A DNA stretch of 64,000 nucleotides, taken from assembly GCF_002954775.1 (NCBI RefSeq), contig NZ_PJME01000005.1, positions 310,001-374,000 of the forward strand, read 5' to 3'. The DNA is from Streptomyces geranii (GTDB lineage Bacteria > Actinomycetota > Actinomycetes > Streptomycetales > Streptomycetaceae). The stretch's first letter is position 1. Every line of letters begins with the position of its first letter. Positions 16,268 through 25,438 of the stretch are shown here, in pieces. Under the pieces are notes generated by a model that saw nothing but the letters and a program-made list of their open reading frames with translations, was not told the origin of the DNA and did no database searches. The position numbers and the translations under genes were made by a program.

Positions 16268-17893
16268 GTGAATCCCACGACCACGGCGAACGCGCCGCAG
16301 GAACGGCGGGCGGCCACGCTCGTCATGGCCTGCCTGGGTGTGTTCGTCGCCTATCTGCCGGTGACCACCGTCTCGGTGAGCCTGCCCGCCATCCAGCGGG
16401 CCCTGGACGCCTCGACGTCCCAGCTGTCCTGGGTGTCCGACGCGTTCGTGCTGCCGATGGCCGCCCTGATCCTGACCGCGGGCGTCTTCGGCGACGTCCA
16501 CGGCCGCAAGAAGGTCTATCTCGCCGGACTCGCCCTCAGCGGGCTCGGCTCCCTCGTCGCCCTGTGCGCGCAGAACGTCCAGACGGTGTGGGCGGGCCAG
16601 GCCCTGGCCGGTCTCGGCTCGGCCGCGCTGCTGCCCACCACGCTCGCCCTGATCAGCCACGCCGTGCCCGACCATCGCGAACGCGGCAAGTTCATCGGCC
16701 TGTGGGCCACCGCCCTGAGCGCCGCCCTGGCGGTCGGTCCCGTCATCGCCGGCACGATCCTGGACCACTACTCGTGGCGCTGGATCTATCTGCTGTCCGT
16801 CCCGGTCTCCCTCGTCGCCGTCGTCGTCGGCGCGAAGGTACTGACCGACTCCCGGGCGCCGGGCTCGCGCCGACTGGACTGGCCCGGCCAGCTCACCGCC
16901 GCGCTCGCGATCACCGCTCTCGTGTACGGGATCATCGAGGGCGGCGCCACCTCCTTCACCGACGTCAAGGTGATGGTCGCCCTGTCCACCGCGGCGGTCG
17001 CCGCCGTCGGGTTCGTCATCGTGGAGCGCCGCAGCTCCAGCCCCATGCTGGACCTGACCCTGTTCCGCAGCCCGGCCTTCACCGCCACCACCCTGATCGC
17101 GATGATCAGCTTCCTGGGTCTGATCGGGTTCTTCTTCGCCCTCAGCCTCTACTTCGGCATGGTCCAGCGGCTGTCGACGCTAGACGCGGCCTGGCGGCTG
17201 CTGATGGTGACCCTCGTGACCCTGGTGCTGGGCGCCCCCGTGGGCCGGCTCATCCAGCGTGTGTCGCCCCGGGTGCTCATCCCCGGCGGGCTGCTGGTCA
17301 GCTCGGCCGCCCTGCTGTCGCTGACGGACATCGGCGTGCACACGTCGTTCGGGTCGCTGGCGTGGCGGCTGGCGCTGCTCGGCCTCGGGATGGCCTTCGT
17401 CATCACGCCGATGACCGCGACCGCCGTCAGTTCGGTCCCCTTCCACCAGGCCGGTATGGCCGCGGCGGGCAACAACGCCTTCCGGCAGGTCGGCGCCGCG
17501 CTCGGCCCCGCGATCCTCGGCACCCTGCTGTCCACCAAGGCGGTCGACGCCCTGTCCGGCCACCTCACGGACGCCGGGGTGACCGGGCAGACCGTCCGCC
17601 AGGTGACGGCGGTCGCCGACCACGACGGCATCGGCGCCGTCGCCGGACTCGACCTGGGCGCGGAGACACCGCGCGTGCTGGGCGCCCTGTCCGAGGCGTT
17701 CCTGGACGGCCTGCACCTCTGCCTGATCGTGTCCGCCGTGCTGACCCTGCTCGCCGCGCTCGTCGGAGCGCTCCTGCTGCGCCGCCCGCAGCCCGCCCCG
17801 CCGGTGACCGGCCCCCGCGAACCGTCCGCCGCCGCGAGCCCCGGACGCCGACCGGAGACCGCAGCCCTGGCAGCCAACGGCACCCCTGAGTGA
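16268..17893 (+). CDS. MFS multidrug exporter, DHA2 (14-helix) type
   Basis: 541 aa from GTG 16268, with AAGGGAG 8 nt upstream. Proton-driven drug or metabolite export across the inner membrane. The first helices (LVMACLGVFVAYLPVTTVSVSLPAI), the motif A-like loop GDVHGRKKVYLAGL, motif C-like LWATALSAALAVGPVIAGTI and the length fit 14-TM DHA2 proteins such as EmrB/QacA. A periplasmic-side loop lies between the last two helices (about residues 430-480). It stands between an SDR and a double Lrp regulator on the same strand; the regulator is the best candidate for its control. The substrate is unknown. Confidence 0.9.
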   Translation: MNPTTTANAPQERRAATLVMACLGVFVAYLPVTTVSVSLPAIQRALDASTSQLSWVSDAFVLPMAALILTAGVFGDVHGRKKVYLAGLALSGLGSLVALCAQNVQTVWAGQALAGLGSAALLPTTLALISHAVPDHRERGKFIGLWATALSAALAVGPVIAGTILDHYSWRWIYLLSVPVSLVAVVVGAKVLTDSRAPGSRRLDWPGQLTAALAITALVYGIIEGGATSFTDVKVMVALSTAAVAAVGFVIVERRSSSPMLDLTLFRSPAFTATTLIAMISFLGLIGFFFALSLYFGMVQRLSTLDAAWRLLMVTLVTLVLGAPVGRLIQRVSPRVLIPGGLLVSSAALLSLTDIGVHTSFGSLAWRLALLGLGMAFVITPMTATAVSSVPFHQAGMAAAGNNAFRQVGAALGPAILGTLLSTKAVDALSGHLTDAGVTGQTVRQVTAVADHDGIGAVAGLDLGAETPRVLGALSEAFLDGLHLCLIVSAVLTLLAALVGALLLRRPQPAPPVTGPREPSAAASPGRRPETAALAANGTPE

Positions 17894-18164
17894 CCCCAGC
17901 CGTACCGGTCATCACGGGCGCACCGAGCGGACCGCCCGACCGGTACCGGCGCCACCCGTGGGGACGGGGACCGGCGCCACCACGGGCCCGGGACCGGACA
18001 CATCGGTCCCGGGCCCCGCCATGCACTCCACCCCCGCCCCCACCCCCACCCTCATCGCCACCCCCTCTCCATCACCACCCCCGCCGAGCAGGACCACCCC
18101 GTCCCGGATACCGTCCAAGCACCTCCGGCCAGCCCACTCCCCGTCCCGCCCAAGGAGCGTCGCC

Positions 18165-19139
18165 GTGGACCCCCGCCCCCTCGACCCCCTCGACCTGAAC
18201 CTGCTGCAGGCCCTGCAACTGGACGGGCGCGCACCCTTCAGCCGTATCGGCGAGGTTCTCGGCGTGTCCGACCAGACCGTCGCCCGGCGCTTCCGGCGGC
18301 TGCACGGCTCCGCCGGGCTGCGGGTGCTCGGCATGGTCGACGAGGGGCGGCTCGGGCGGGCCGGCTGGATCGTGCGGCTGCGCTGCACGCCCGACGTGGC
18401 GGAGCAGCTGGCCACCGCGCTCGCACGCCGGTCCGACACCTCGTACATCGATCTCATCTCCGGCGGCACCGAGGTCCAGTGCGCGATGAAGCCCCGCAGC
18501 CGCCGGGACCGCGACGAGCTGCTCTTCGACCGGCTGCAGCGCACCCCCCGGGTCACCTCGGTGAGCGCCCACTGCCTCCTGCACACCTTCTACGGCGGCC
18601 CGCTCGGCTGGCTCAACAAGATCCTGGCGCTCGACCCCGAGCAGGTGGACGCCCTGCGCCCGCCCCGGACCGAACCGGCCACCGGCGTCGTCGTGCTCGA
18701 CGCGCACGACGAGGCGCTGCTGGCCGTGCTCCGCCGGGACGGCCGGGCCACGTTCGGCGAACTCCAGTCCGCCACCGGCCAGTCGGAGGCCGTCGTCAGG
18801 AGGCGTATGGAGCAGCTGCGCTCCTCGGGCGTCCTCTATTTCGACGTGCAGCACACCGGTGAGGCCGTCGGCCAGGGGGTCGGCGCGATGCTCTGGCTCA
18901 CCGTCGCGCCCTCCGCCCTGAGCGCCGTGGGGCGCGCGCTCGCCGAGCATCCGGAGGTCCGGTTCGCCGCCGCCACCACCGGCCAGGCCAACCTGGTCGC
19001 CTCGGTGGGCTGCCCCAGCACGGCCGCCCTCTACACGTATCTGAGCGAGAGGATCGGCGCCCTCGAAGGCGTCCAGACCGTCGAGACGGCCCTCACCCTG
19101 CGCCAGATCAAGCAGCTCACCTTCGAGCCGACCCGCTGA
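18165..19139 (+). CDS. Lrp/AsnC regulator with two tandem modules
   Basis: 324 aa from GTG 18165, preceded by AAGGAG with 7-nt spacing. Two AsnC-type winged-helix modules in one chain: LDLNLLQALQLDGRAPFSRIGEVLGVSDQTVARRF at the N-terminus and DEALLAVLRRDGRATFGELQSATGQSEAVVRRR from about residue 180, each followed by a RAM-like effector domain (the second with EHPEVRFAAATTGQANLVASV). Typical Lrp proteins are ~150 aa, so this is a natural double. A long leader (271 nt, Pro/Ser-coding but without a start site) separates it from the MFS gene. It probably senses an amino acid or related metabolite. Confidence 0.9.
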   Translation: MDPRPLDPLDLNLLQALQLDGRAPFSRIGEVLGVSDQTVARRFRRLHGSAGLRVLGMVDEGRLGRAGWIVRLRCTPDVAEQLATALARRSDTSYIDLISGGTEVQCAMKPRSRRDRDELLFDRLQRTPRVTSVSAHCLLHTFYGGPLGWLNKILALDPEQVDALRPPRTEPATGVVVLDAHDEALLAVLRRDGRATFGELQSATGQSEAVVRRRMEQLRSSGVLYFDVQHTGEAVGQGVGAMLWLTVAPSALSAVGRALAEHPEVRFAAATTGQANLVASVGCPSTAALYTYLSERIGALEGVQTVETALTLRQIKQLTFEPTR

Positions 19140-19177
19140 CCTGCGCCGTCGGCGCACCTCGGCGACGCGTCAAGTAT

Positions 19178-19232
19178 TGGCAATGGTTTCCATATCGATC
19201 GGAATCGGCCATGTTTCTGACATTCATTTCCA
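19178..19232 (+). promoter_or_regulatory. two Zur-box-like palindromes before the metal ABC operon
   Basis: Site 1, 19178-19192, reads TGGCAATGGTTTCCA. Site 2, 19218-19232, read on the minus strand, is TGGAAATGAATGTCA. The second agrees with the Zur-box form TGAAAATGATTTTCA at 12 of 15 positions. They are 40 bp apart centre to centre and site 2 ends 47 nt before the ATG of the substrate-binding gene, next to a possible -10 (TAGTGT, 19235-19240). This supports zinc control of the operon. Confidence 0.6.
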
Positions 19233-19279
19233 TCTAGTGTGGCGGACGCACCCTGCTCACCACCTGTCGTGGAGGATCC

Positions 19280-20215
19280 ATGTCCCCGTCCCCGTCCCGG
19301 CGTCTCGCCCTGATCACCGGCGCCTCGCTGGCCCTTCTCGCGGGGTGCGGCAGTTCGTCGGACTCCGGCGGTGACGGGAGCGGCGCGCAGGAACCGGTCG
19401 CCTCCTCGAAGATCGCCGTGGTCGCCTCCACCAACGTCTACGGCGACATCGTCGGGCAGATAGGCGGCTCGAAGGTCGACGTCACGTCGATCATCAGCGA
19501 CCCCGACCAGGACCCGCACTCCTACGAGGCCAACACCCAGAACCAGCTGGCGCTCTCCAAGGCCAAGCTCGTCGTCGAGAACGGCGGCGGCTACGACGAC
19601 TTCGTGGACCGCATGCTCAAGAGCAGCGACGCCTCCGCCGAGGTCGTCAACGCCGTCGAGGTGTCCGGCAAGACCGCCCCGAAGGGCGGCGAGCTGAACG
19701 AGCACGTCTGGTACGACTTCCCGACCGTCGCGAAGATCGCCGACCGAATAGCCGCCGCCCTCGGCAAGGCCGACTCCGCCGACGCCGCCCTCTTCACCAA
19801 GAACGCCGAGGCCTTCAAGACGAAGCTCACGGCGCTGGAGGCGAAGGAGGCGCAGATCAAGAAGGAACACGCGGGCGAGGGCATCGCCATCACCGAGCCC
19901 GTGCCGCTGTACCTCACCACCGCGAGCGGTCTGGTGAACAAGACGCCCGCCGAGTTCAGCGAGGCCATCGAGGAGGGGTCCGACGTCTCCCCCAGGGTCC
20001 TCCAGGCCACGCTGGCGGTGTTCAGCGACAAGCAGGTCGCGGCGCTCGTCTACAACGAGCAGACCTCCGGCCCGCAGACCGAGAAGTCCAAGGCCGCGGC
20101 CAAGGCGGCCGGTATCCCCGTGGTGCCCGTGACCGAGACCCTGCCCTCCGGCAAGGACTACCTCGGCTGGATGACCGCCAACGTCGACGCGCTCGCGAGC
20201 GCGCTCGCCAAGTGA
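19280..20215 (+). CDS. zinc/manganese-type ABC substrate-binding lipoprotein
   Basis: 311 aa cluster A-I metal-binding lipoprotein; signal peptide with lipobox LLAGC, so it is tethered outside the membrane. Metal ligands can be matched to the family: His in DPHSYE (about residue 80), His in NEHVWYDF (142) and Glu in ITEPVPLYL (206). The His-rich flexible loop of many ZnuA proteins is absent, as in AztC-like or Mn-type binders. The last codons overlap the ATPase gene by 4 nt (GTGA). Two Zur-box-like sites upstream argue for zinc as substrate; manganese cannot be excluded from sequence alone. Confidence 0.9.
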   Translation: MSPSPSRRLALITGASLALLAGCGSSSDSGGDGSGAQEPVASSKIAVVASTNVYGDIVGQIGGSKVDVTSIISDPDQDPHSYEANTQNQLALSKAKLVVENGGGYDDFVDRMLKSSDASAEVVNAVEVSGKTAPKGGELNEHVWYDFPTVAKIADRIAAALGKADSADAALFTKNAEAFKTKLTALEAKEAQIKKEHAGEGIAITEPVPLYLTTASGLVNKTPAEFSEAIEEGSDVSPRVLQATLAVFSDKQVAALVYNEQTSGPQTEKSKAAAKAAGIPVVPVTETLPSGKDYLGWMTANVDALASALAK

Positions 20216-21054
20216 GCCGGTCCGGCCCGGACGCTGTGATCAGCCTGCGCGGCGCCCAGCTGTCGTACGGCAGCCGTGTGGTGTGGCGGGGCCTCGACCT
20301 CGAAGTACGGCCGGGCGAGTTCCTGGCCGTGCTCGGGCCGAACGGCTCCGGCAAGACCAGTTTCGTACGGGCCCTGCTGGGCCGGCAGCCGCTGTCAGCG
20401 GGGACGCTGACCGTCCTGGGCGGCCCCGCGCGCGAGGCGGGACGCCATCTCGGGTACGTCCCCCAGCAGGCGGAACTCTCCGCGCAGGCCATGCTGCGCG
20501 CCCGCGACCTGGTGCGCTTCGGCATCGACGGGCACCGTTTCGGACCCCGGCTGCGTACGGGTGCCGTCCGCCGCCGCGTCGACGAGATCCTCGCCTCGGT
20601 CGGCGCGTCCGCCTACGCCGATGTCCCGCTCGGGATGCTGTCCGGCGGTGAGCGGCAGCGCGTGCGGATCGGGCAGGCCCTGGCGACCGACCCGCGCGTC
20701 CTGCTCTGCGACGAGCCGCTGCTCTCGCTCGACCTGAACCACCAGCGGGCCGTCACCGAGCTGGTGGACGCCCGCCGCCGCTCCCACGGCACCTCGGTGG
20801 TGTTCGTGACGCACGAGATCAATCCGGTGCTCGGTCTGGTCGACCGTGTGCTGTATCTCGCGCCGGGCGGTCACCGGGTCGGCACCCCGGACGAGGTGCT
20901 GACCTCGGAGTCGCTGTCGGAGCTGTACGGCACCCGGGTCGACGTCCTGCGTGTCCAGGGCCGAGTGGTGGTCGTCGGCGCCCCCGACGGTCCTGCCGCG
21001 CCCCCGCATCACACCCACCAGCTAGTTCTTGAACCCGAGGAAGTACGCCGATGA
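20212..21054 (+). CDS. metal ABC transporter ATPase
   Basis: 280 aa from GTG 20212, overlapping the previous stop by 4 nt. Walker A GPNGSGKTSF (about residue 41), Q-loop region YVPQQAEL, signature LSGGERQRVRIGQAL, Walker B VLLCDEPLLSLD and H-loop VFVTHE are all intact. It powers metal uptake with the lipoprotein and the permease that follow; the next gene starts in an ATGA overlap. Length is slightly above average because of a C-terminal tail that ends in the His pair HHTHQ, possibly metal-responsive. Confidence 0.95.
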   Translation: MSRSGPDAVISLRGAQLSYGSRVVWRGLDLEVRPGEFLAVLGPNGSGKTSFVRALLGRQPLSAGTLTVLGGPAREAGRHLGYVPQQAELSAQAMLRARDLVRFGIDGHRFGPRLRTGAVRRRVDEILASVGASAYADVPLGMLSGGERQRVRIGQALATDPRVLLCDEPLLSLDLNHQRAVTELVDARRRSHGTSVVFVTHEINPVLGLVDRVLYLAPGGHRVGTPDEVLTSESLSELYGTRVDVLRVQGRVVVVGAPDGPAAPPHHTHQLVLEPEEVRR

Positions 21055-21932
21055 CGCTCGCCGAGGGGGTCTGGCACCAGATCTTCAGCTTCGAGAACTA
21101 CGGCGAGCTGCTCGCGCTGGTCCGCAACTCCCTCGTCGCGGGCGCCGCGCTGGGTCTCGTCGGCGGTCTCGCCGGGGTGTTCGTCATCATGCGGGACCTG
21201 CCCTTCGCGGTGCACGGGATCAGCGAGCTGTCCTTCGCGGGCGCCTCGGCGGCGCTGCTGCTGGGGGTGAACATCGTCGGCGGCTCGATCGTCGGGTCGC
21301 TGCTCGCGGCCGGTGCGATCGGGGTCATGGGCGCGCGGGCCCGGGACCGCAACTCGGCGATCGGCATCCTCATGCCGTTCGGACTCGGGCTCGGGGTGCT
21401 CTTCCTCGCGCTCTACAAGGGGCGGGCGGCCAACAAGTTCGGGCTGCTCACCGGGCAGATCGTCGCCGTCGACACCCCGCAGATGGCCTGGCTGCTGAGC
21501 ACCTCCGCCGTGGTGCTGGTCGCCCTGGCCGTCATCTGGCGGCCGTTGACCTTCGCCAGCGCCGACCCGGACGTCGCGGCGGCCCGTGGGGTGCCGGTGC
21601 GCGGGCTGTCCTTCGTCTTCATGATCGTGCTCGGGCTGGCCGTCGCCCTGTCGGTCCAGGTCGTCGGCGCCCTGCTGGTCCTGACCCTCGTCGTCACACC
21701 GGCCGCCGCCGCCGCCCGGATCACGGCGTCCCCGGTGCTGCTGCCGCTGCTCAGCGTGGTCTTCGCCGTGGTGTCGATCGAGGGCGGCATCCTGCTGGCC
21801 CTGGGCAGTTCCATCCCGATCAGCCCGTACGTCACCACGGTCTCGTTCACGATCTACGTCCTGTGCCGCGTCGCGGGCGCCTACCGCACCCGGCGCTGGG
21901 GAGACCGCAGGACCGTCCCGCAGCCCGCCTGA
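21051..21932 (+). CDS. metal ABC transporter permease (ZnuB/AztB type)
   Basis: 293 aa, family ABC-3 permease with about eight hydrophobic helices. Recognisable segments are LVGGLAGVFVIMRDLPFAVHGISELSFAGASAALLLG near the N-terminus and SVQVVGALLVLTLVVTPAAAAARI, the conserved helix of this family. It starts inside the ATPase stop (ATGA), completing a three-gene operon. The 145-nt gap after it contains no clear hairpin, so read-through into the carboxylase gene is possible. Confidence 0.93.
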   Translation: MTLAEGVWHQIFSFENYGELLALVRNSLVAGAALGLVGGLAGVFVIMRDLPFAVHGISELSFAGASAALLLGVNIVGGSIVGSLLAAGAIGVMGARARDRNSAIGILMPFGLGLGVLFLALYKGRAANKFGLLTGQIVAVDTPQMAWLLSTSAVVLVALAVIWRPLTFASADPDVAAARGVPVRGLSFVFMIVLGLAVALSVQVVGALLVLTLVVTPAAAAARITASPVLLPLLSVVFAVVSIEGGILLALGSSIPISPYVTTVSFTIYVLCRVAGAYRTRRWGDRRTVPQPA

Positions 21933-22077
21933 CCCACAGCCGCCGCACAGCACCGCCTCTTGTCACCCACGCACGAACCCCGGCCCCTCGGGACTCATCT
22001 CCCGCACACAGAAAGGTGATTGACCCGGTCTCCTCCTCCGTCGCTGCCATATTCGAGAACCCACTTCGGAGGTGGCC

Positions 22078-23640
22078 GTGACGCTAGAGGCGACAACATC
22101 CTGGGCGACCCCCCTGTCCGACCGCACCGTCGACCGCATCACCGTGCTGGAGAGCCGTCGGACCCGGGCGCTGACGGAGGGCGGGCCCAGAAGACGCGGG
22201 GAGTACGGCGCCCGGGAGCGCATCGAACTGCTGCTGGACGAGGGCTCGTTCACCGAGACCGGGCTCTTCGTCCGGGCCAGGCCCGGCGGCGACGACGCCC
22301 GGCGCCCGTACGGGGACGGGGTGGTCACCGGATACGGCCTGGTCGACGGCCGTCCCGTCTGTGTGTTCGCGCAGGACTCGACGGTCTTCGGCGGCAGCAT
22401 GGGCGAGGCCTTCGGGGAGAAGACGATCGCCCTGATGGACCTGGCCATGAAGACCGGCTGCCCGGTGATCGGCCTCAACGACGGCGGCGGCGCCCGTATC
22501 CAGGAGGGCGTCGCCTCGCTCGCCCTCTACGCCGAGCTGGTCCGCCGCAACGTCCAGGCGTCCGGGGTGATTCCGCAGCTCTCGGTGATCCTCGGCCCGT
22601 GTGCGGGCGGGGCCGCCTACTCGCCCGCCATCACCGACTTCACCGTGATGGTGGACGGCGCCTCGCACATGTTCGTCACCGGTCCCGACGTCATCGAGGC
22701 GGTCACCGGGGAACGCACCAGCGCCGAGGAGCTGGGCGGCGCCCGCACCAGCAACTCCCTCAACGGCAACGCCCACTTCCTCGCCGCCGACGAGGTGGAG
22801 GCCCTCGACACCGTACGCGACCTGCTCTCCTACCTCCCCGCCAACAACCTCGAACGGCCCCCGCAGTACGCGCCCGTGGCGCCGCCCGCCGACGTGTGTC
22901 TCGACGAGGTCGTGCCGGACCGGCTCGGGCAGGCCTACGACATGCGGGACATCCTGCGCGGGGTCGTCGACGGCGGTGAACTCCTGGAGATCCAGGAGCT
23001 GTTCGCGCCGAACATCATCTGCGCGCTGGCCCTCGTCGAGGGCGCCTCGGTCGGGATCGTCGCCAACCAGCCGCTCCACGCGGCCGGTGTGCTGGACATC
23101 GACGCCTCCGAGAAGGCCGCGCGTTTCGTCCGCTTCTGCGACGCCTTCGGCATCCCGCTGCTGACCTTCGCCGACGTCCCCGGCTATCTGTCCGGCGTCC
23201 GCCAGGAGCAGGCCGGGATCATCCGGCGCGGCGCCAAACTCCTGTACGCGTACGCCGAGGCGACCGTCCCCAAGGTCACCGTGGTCGTCCGCAAGGCGTA
23301 CGGCGGCGGCTACGCGGTCATGGGCTCCAAGCACCTCGGCGCCGACATCAACCTCGCCTGGCCCACCGCCCGGATCGCCGTGATGGGCGCCGAGGGCGCG
23401 GTGGGCATCCTGCACCGTCGCGAACTGGCCGCCGCCGACGACCCGGAGGCGCTGCGGGCCGGCCTCGTCGCCGCGTACGAGAGCACGTACGGCACGCCCT
23501 ATCTGGCCGCCGAACGCGGCTACGTCGACGCCGTGATCGCCCCGCGCGACACCCGCACGCACCTCGTCCGCGCCCTGCGCGCCCTGCGCGGGAAGCGCGC
23601 CCCGATGCCGACCCGCAGACACGGCAACATCCCCCTCTGA
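22078..23640 (+). CDS. acyl-CoA carboxylase, carboxyltransferase (beta) subunit, AccD4-like by context
   Basis: 520 aa from GTG 22078 (GGAGG 5 nt upstream; another GTG lies at 22072). Transfers carboxylate from biotin to an acyl-CoA. N-domain motifs GLNDGGGARIQEGV and GPCAGGAAYSPAITDF, and C-domain motifs GYLSGVRQEQAGIIRRGAKLL and GADINLAWPTARIAVMGAEGAVGIL, are intact. Where propionyl-CoA carboxylases usually read AYDVM, this protein reads GYAVM, replacing the Asp tied to short-acyl specificity with Ala, consistent with a different, perhaps longer substrate (inference). No biotin carboxylase lies nearby; it would be shared. It is 52 nt upstream of the acyl-AMP ligase, as first gene of the cassette. 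Confidence 0.9.
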   Translation: MTLEATTSWATPLSDRTVDRITVLESRRTRALTEGGPRRRGEYGARERIELLLDEGSFTETGLFVRARPGGDDARRPYGDGVVTGYGLVDGRPVCVFAQDSTVFGGSMGEAFGEKTIALMDLAMKTGCPVIGLNDGGGARIQEGVASLALYAELVRRNVQASGVIPQLSVILGPCAGGAAYSPAITDFTVMVDGASHMFVTGPDVIEAVTGERTSAEELGGARTSNSLNGNAHFLAADEVEALDTVRDLLSYLPANNLERPPQYAPVAPPADVCLDEVVPDRLGQAYDMRDILRGVVDGGELLEIQELFAPNIICALALVEGASVGIVANQPLHAAGVLDIDASEKAARFVRFCDAFGIPLLTFADVPGYLSGVRQEQAGIIRRGAKLLYAYAEATVPKVTVVVRKAYGGGYAVMGSKHLGADINLAWPTARIAVMGAEGAVGILHRRELAAADDPEALRAGLVAAYESTYGTPYLAAERGYVDAVIAPRDTRTHLVRALRALRGKRAPMPTRRHGNIPL

Positions 23641-23692
23641 CCGGCCCCGCAGGTCCCCGCCGGCCGATCCGCGCTGTGAGGAGCCATGCCCG

Positions 23693-25438
23693 ATGGACAG
23701 CCGCCGCCCCCCGCTCGCCCCCGCCCACCGGAGTCTCCCGGAGTACGTACGGCACTGGGCCGAAACCACCCCCGACAGACGGGCGTTCACCTTCGTCGAC
23801 CATCCCGCCCCGCATTCGCGGGGCGTCCACCGCACCCTGACCTGGCGCCAACTGGATCTACGGGTAAGGCGGTTGGCCGCCCGGCTCGCCGAGGAGGCCG
23901 AGCCCGGATCCCGGGTCGCGCTGCTGTGCCCGCAGGGAACCGACTACGTCACCGCGTTCCTGGCGACACTCACCGCCGGACTGGTCGCCGTACCGCTGTA
24001 TCCGCCCGGACTGCCCGGACACGGCGACCGACTCGCGACCGTACTGGGAGACGCGAGTCCCACGATCGCACTGACGACCGGTCACCTCCTCGACGACGTA
24101 CGGGACTTCTGCGCGCGCGTCCTGCCGGTACGGATCATCGCGGTCGACCAAGTACCCGACACCGCCGGGGACTTGCTGTCGGTCACCCCGCACGAGGACG
24201 CGATCGCCTACCTCCAGTACACGTCCGGTTCGACCCGCTCCCCGGCGGGCGTGGAGATCAGTCACGGCAACGTCGTCGCCAACGCCCGCCAGGCACTGGC
24301 CGCTTACGGCGTCGACGGTTCGATGACCTGTGTGGGCTGGCTGCCGCTGTACCACGACATGGGGCTCGTCCTGAGTGTGGCCGCCCCGGTCGTGCAGGGA
24401 GTGCTGTCGGTGCTGATGGATCCGGCCGCGTTCCTGCACGAGCCGGTGCGCTGGCTGCGGCTGCTCGCCGCGCATCCGCGTGCGCTGAGCGCGGCGCCCA
24501 ACTTCGCCTACGACTACTGCGCTTCGGCCGTCACCGACGCCCAGAAGGCGGAGCTGCGGCTGGACGGCGTCGCCGCGCTGATCAACGGCAGCGAGCCGGT
24601 CCGCCCCGGCACCGCCGACCGCTTCCACGCCGCCTTCGCCGCCCAGGGGCTGGCGCCGGACGTCCACTGTCCGTCGTACGGGCTCGCCGAGGCGACCGTC
24701 TTCGTGAGTGCCGCCCGCCCCGGGGAGCCCCTGCGCCGGTTCGCGCTCGACCGGGACGCCCTCGCCGCCGGGAAGGCGCTGCCCGCGCGGGCCGACGATC
24801 CCGGGGCGGTGCTGCTGGCCGGCTGCGGTACTCCGGCGGGCCAGCGGGTGCGGATCGCGGAGCCCGTGTCCCGCGCCGTGCTGTCCCAGGGGGAGGTCGG
24901 TGAGATCTGGGTGCGAGGGCCCAACGTGGGGCGCGGTTACCGGAATCAGGACCGGCTGACCCGGCTGGTCTTCGGCGCCGAGTTCGCCGACGGCACGGAC
25001 GGCGCGAACAGCTGGCTGCGCACCGGGGACCTGGGGATGGTCCTGGACGGGCAGTTGGTCGTCACGGGGCGGCTGCGGGACCTCATCGTCGTCGACGGCC
25101 GCAACCACTACCCGCAGGACCTGGAGGTGACGGTCCAGGACACCGACCCTGTCGTACGGCGTGATCGGCTCGCCGCGTTCGGGGTGCCCGGGGGCGCGGG
25201 CGAGCTGGTGGTCGTCGTGGCCGAGCATGTACGCGGCACCCGCCTCGCGGCGATCGACGTACCGCACCTGATGCGTGCCGTGCGCTCGGCCGTCTCCGCG
25301 CGGCACGGTCTGCGGCTCGCCCACTTCGTCCTCGTACCGCCGGGCACCGTGCCCCGCACGTCCAGCGGCAAGGTGTCGCGGGCGCTGACCCGGCAGCGCT
25401 ATCTGGAGGGTGCCTACACCCCGGAGGCGACGGGATGA
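23693..25438 (+). CDS. fatty-acyl-AMP ligase (FadD32-like)
   Basis: 581 aa; ATG 23693 with GAGGAG 9 nt upstream (ATG 23686 is out of frame). Activates a fatty acid as acyl-AMP and loads it onto an acyl carrier protein rather than CoA. Motifs: YTSGSTRSPAGV (P-loop), GWLPLYHDMGLV, NGSEPVRP, YGLAEAT, RTGDLG and GRLRDLIVVDGRNHYPQDLE, the last strongly typical of FAALs. The catalytic Lys lies in the C-terminal SSGKVSR. The stop overlaps the PKS start (ATGA), so its acyl-AMP is almost certainly delivered to the N-terminal ACP of that PKS, exactly as FadD32 feeds Pks13. Confidence 0.93.
   Translation: MDSRRPPLAPAHRSLPEYVRHWAETTPDRRAFTFVDHPAPHSRGVHRTLTWRQLDLRVRRLAARLAEEAEPGSRVALLCPQGTDYVTAFLATLTAGLVAVPLYPPGLPGHGDRLATVLGDASPTIALTTGHLLDDVRDFCARVLPVRIIAVDQVPDTAGDLLSVTPHEDAIAYLQYTSGSTRSPAGVEISHGNVVANARQALAAYGVDGSMTCVGWLPLYHDMGLVLSVAAPVVQGVLSVLMDPAAFLHEPVRWLRLLAAHPRALSAAPNFAYDYCASAVTDAQKAELRLDGVAALINGSEPVRPGTADRFHAAFAAQGLAPDVHCPSYGLAEATVFVSAARPGEPLRRFALDRDALAAGKALPARADDPGAVLLAGCGTPAGQRVRIAEPVSRAVLSQGEVGEIWVRGPNVGRGYRNQDRLTRLVFGAEFADGTDGANSWLRTGDLGMVLDGQLVVTGRLRDLIVVDGRNHYPQDLEVTVQDTDPVVRRDRLAAFGVPGGAGELVVVVAEHVRGTRLAAIDVPHLMRAVRSAVSARHGLRLAHFVLVPPGTVPRTSSGKVSRALTRQRYLEGAYTPEATG

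Noticed and set aside
22020..22077. TTGACC promoter just upstream of the carboxyltransferase gene
   Set aside because: TTGACC is present at 22020-22025, but no -10 lies 16 to 19 nt downstream; the nearest AT-rich hexamer is about 22 nt away.
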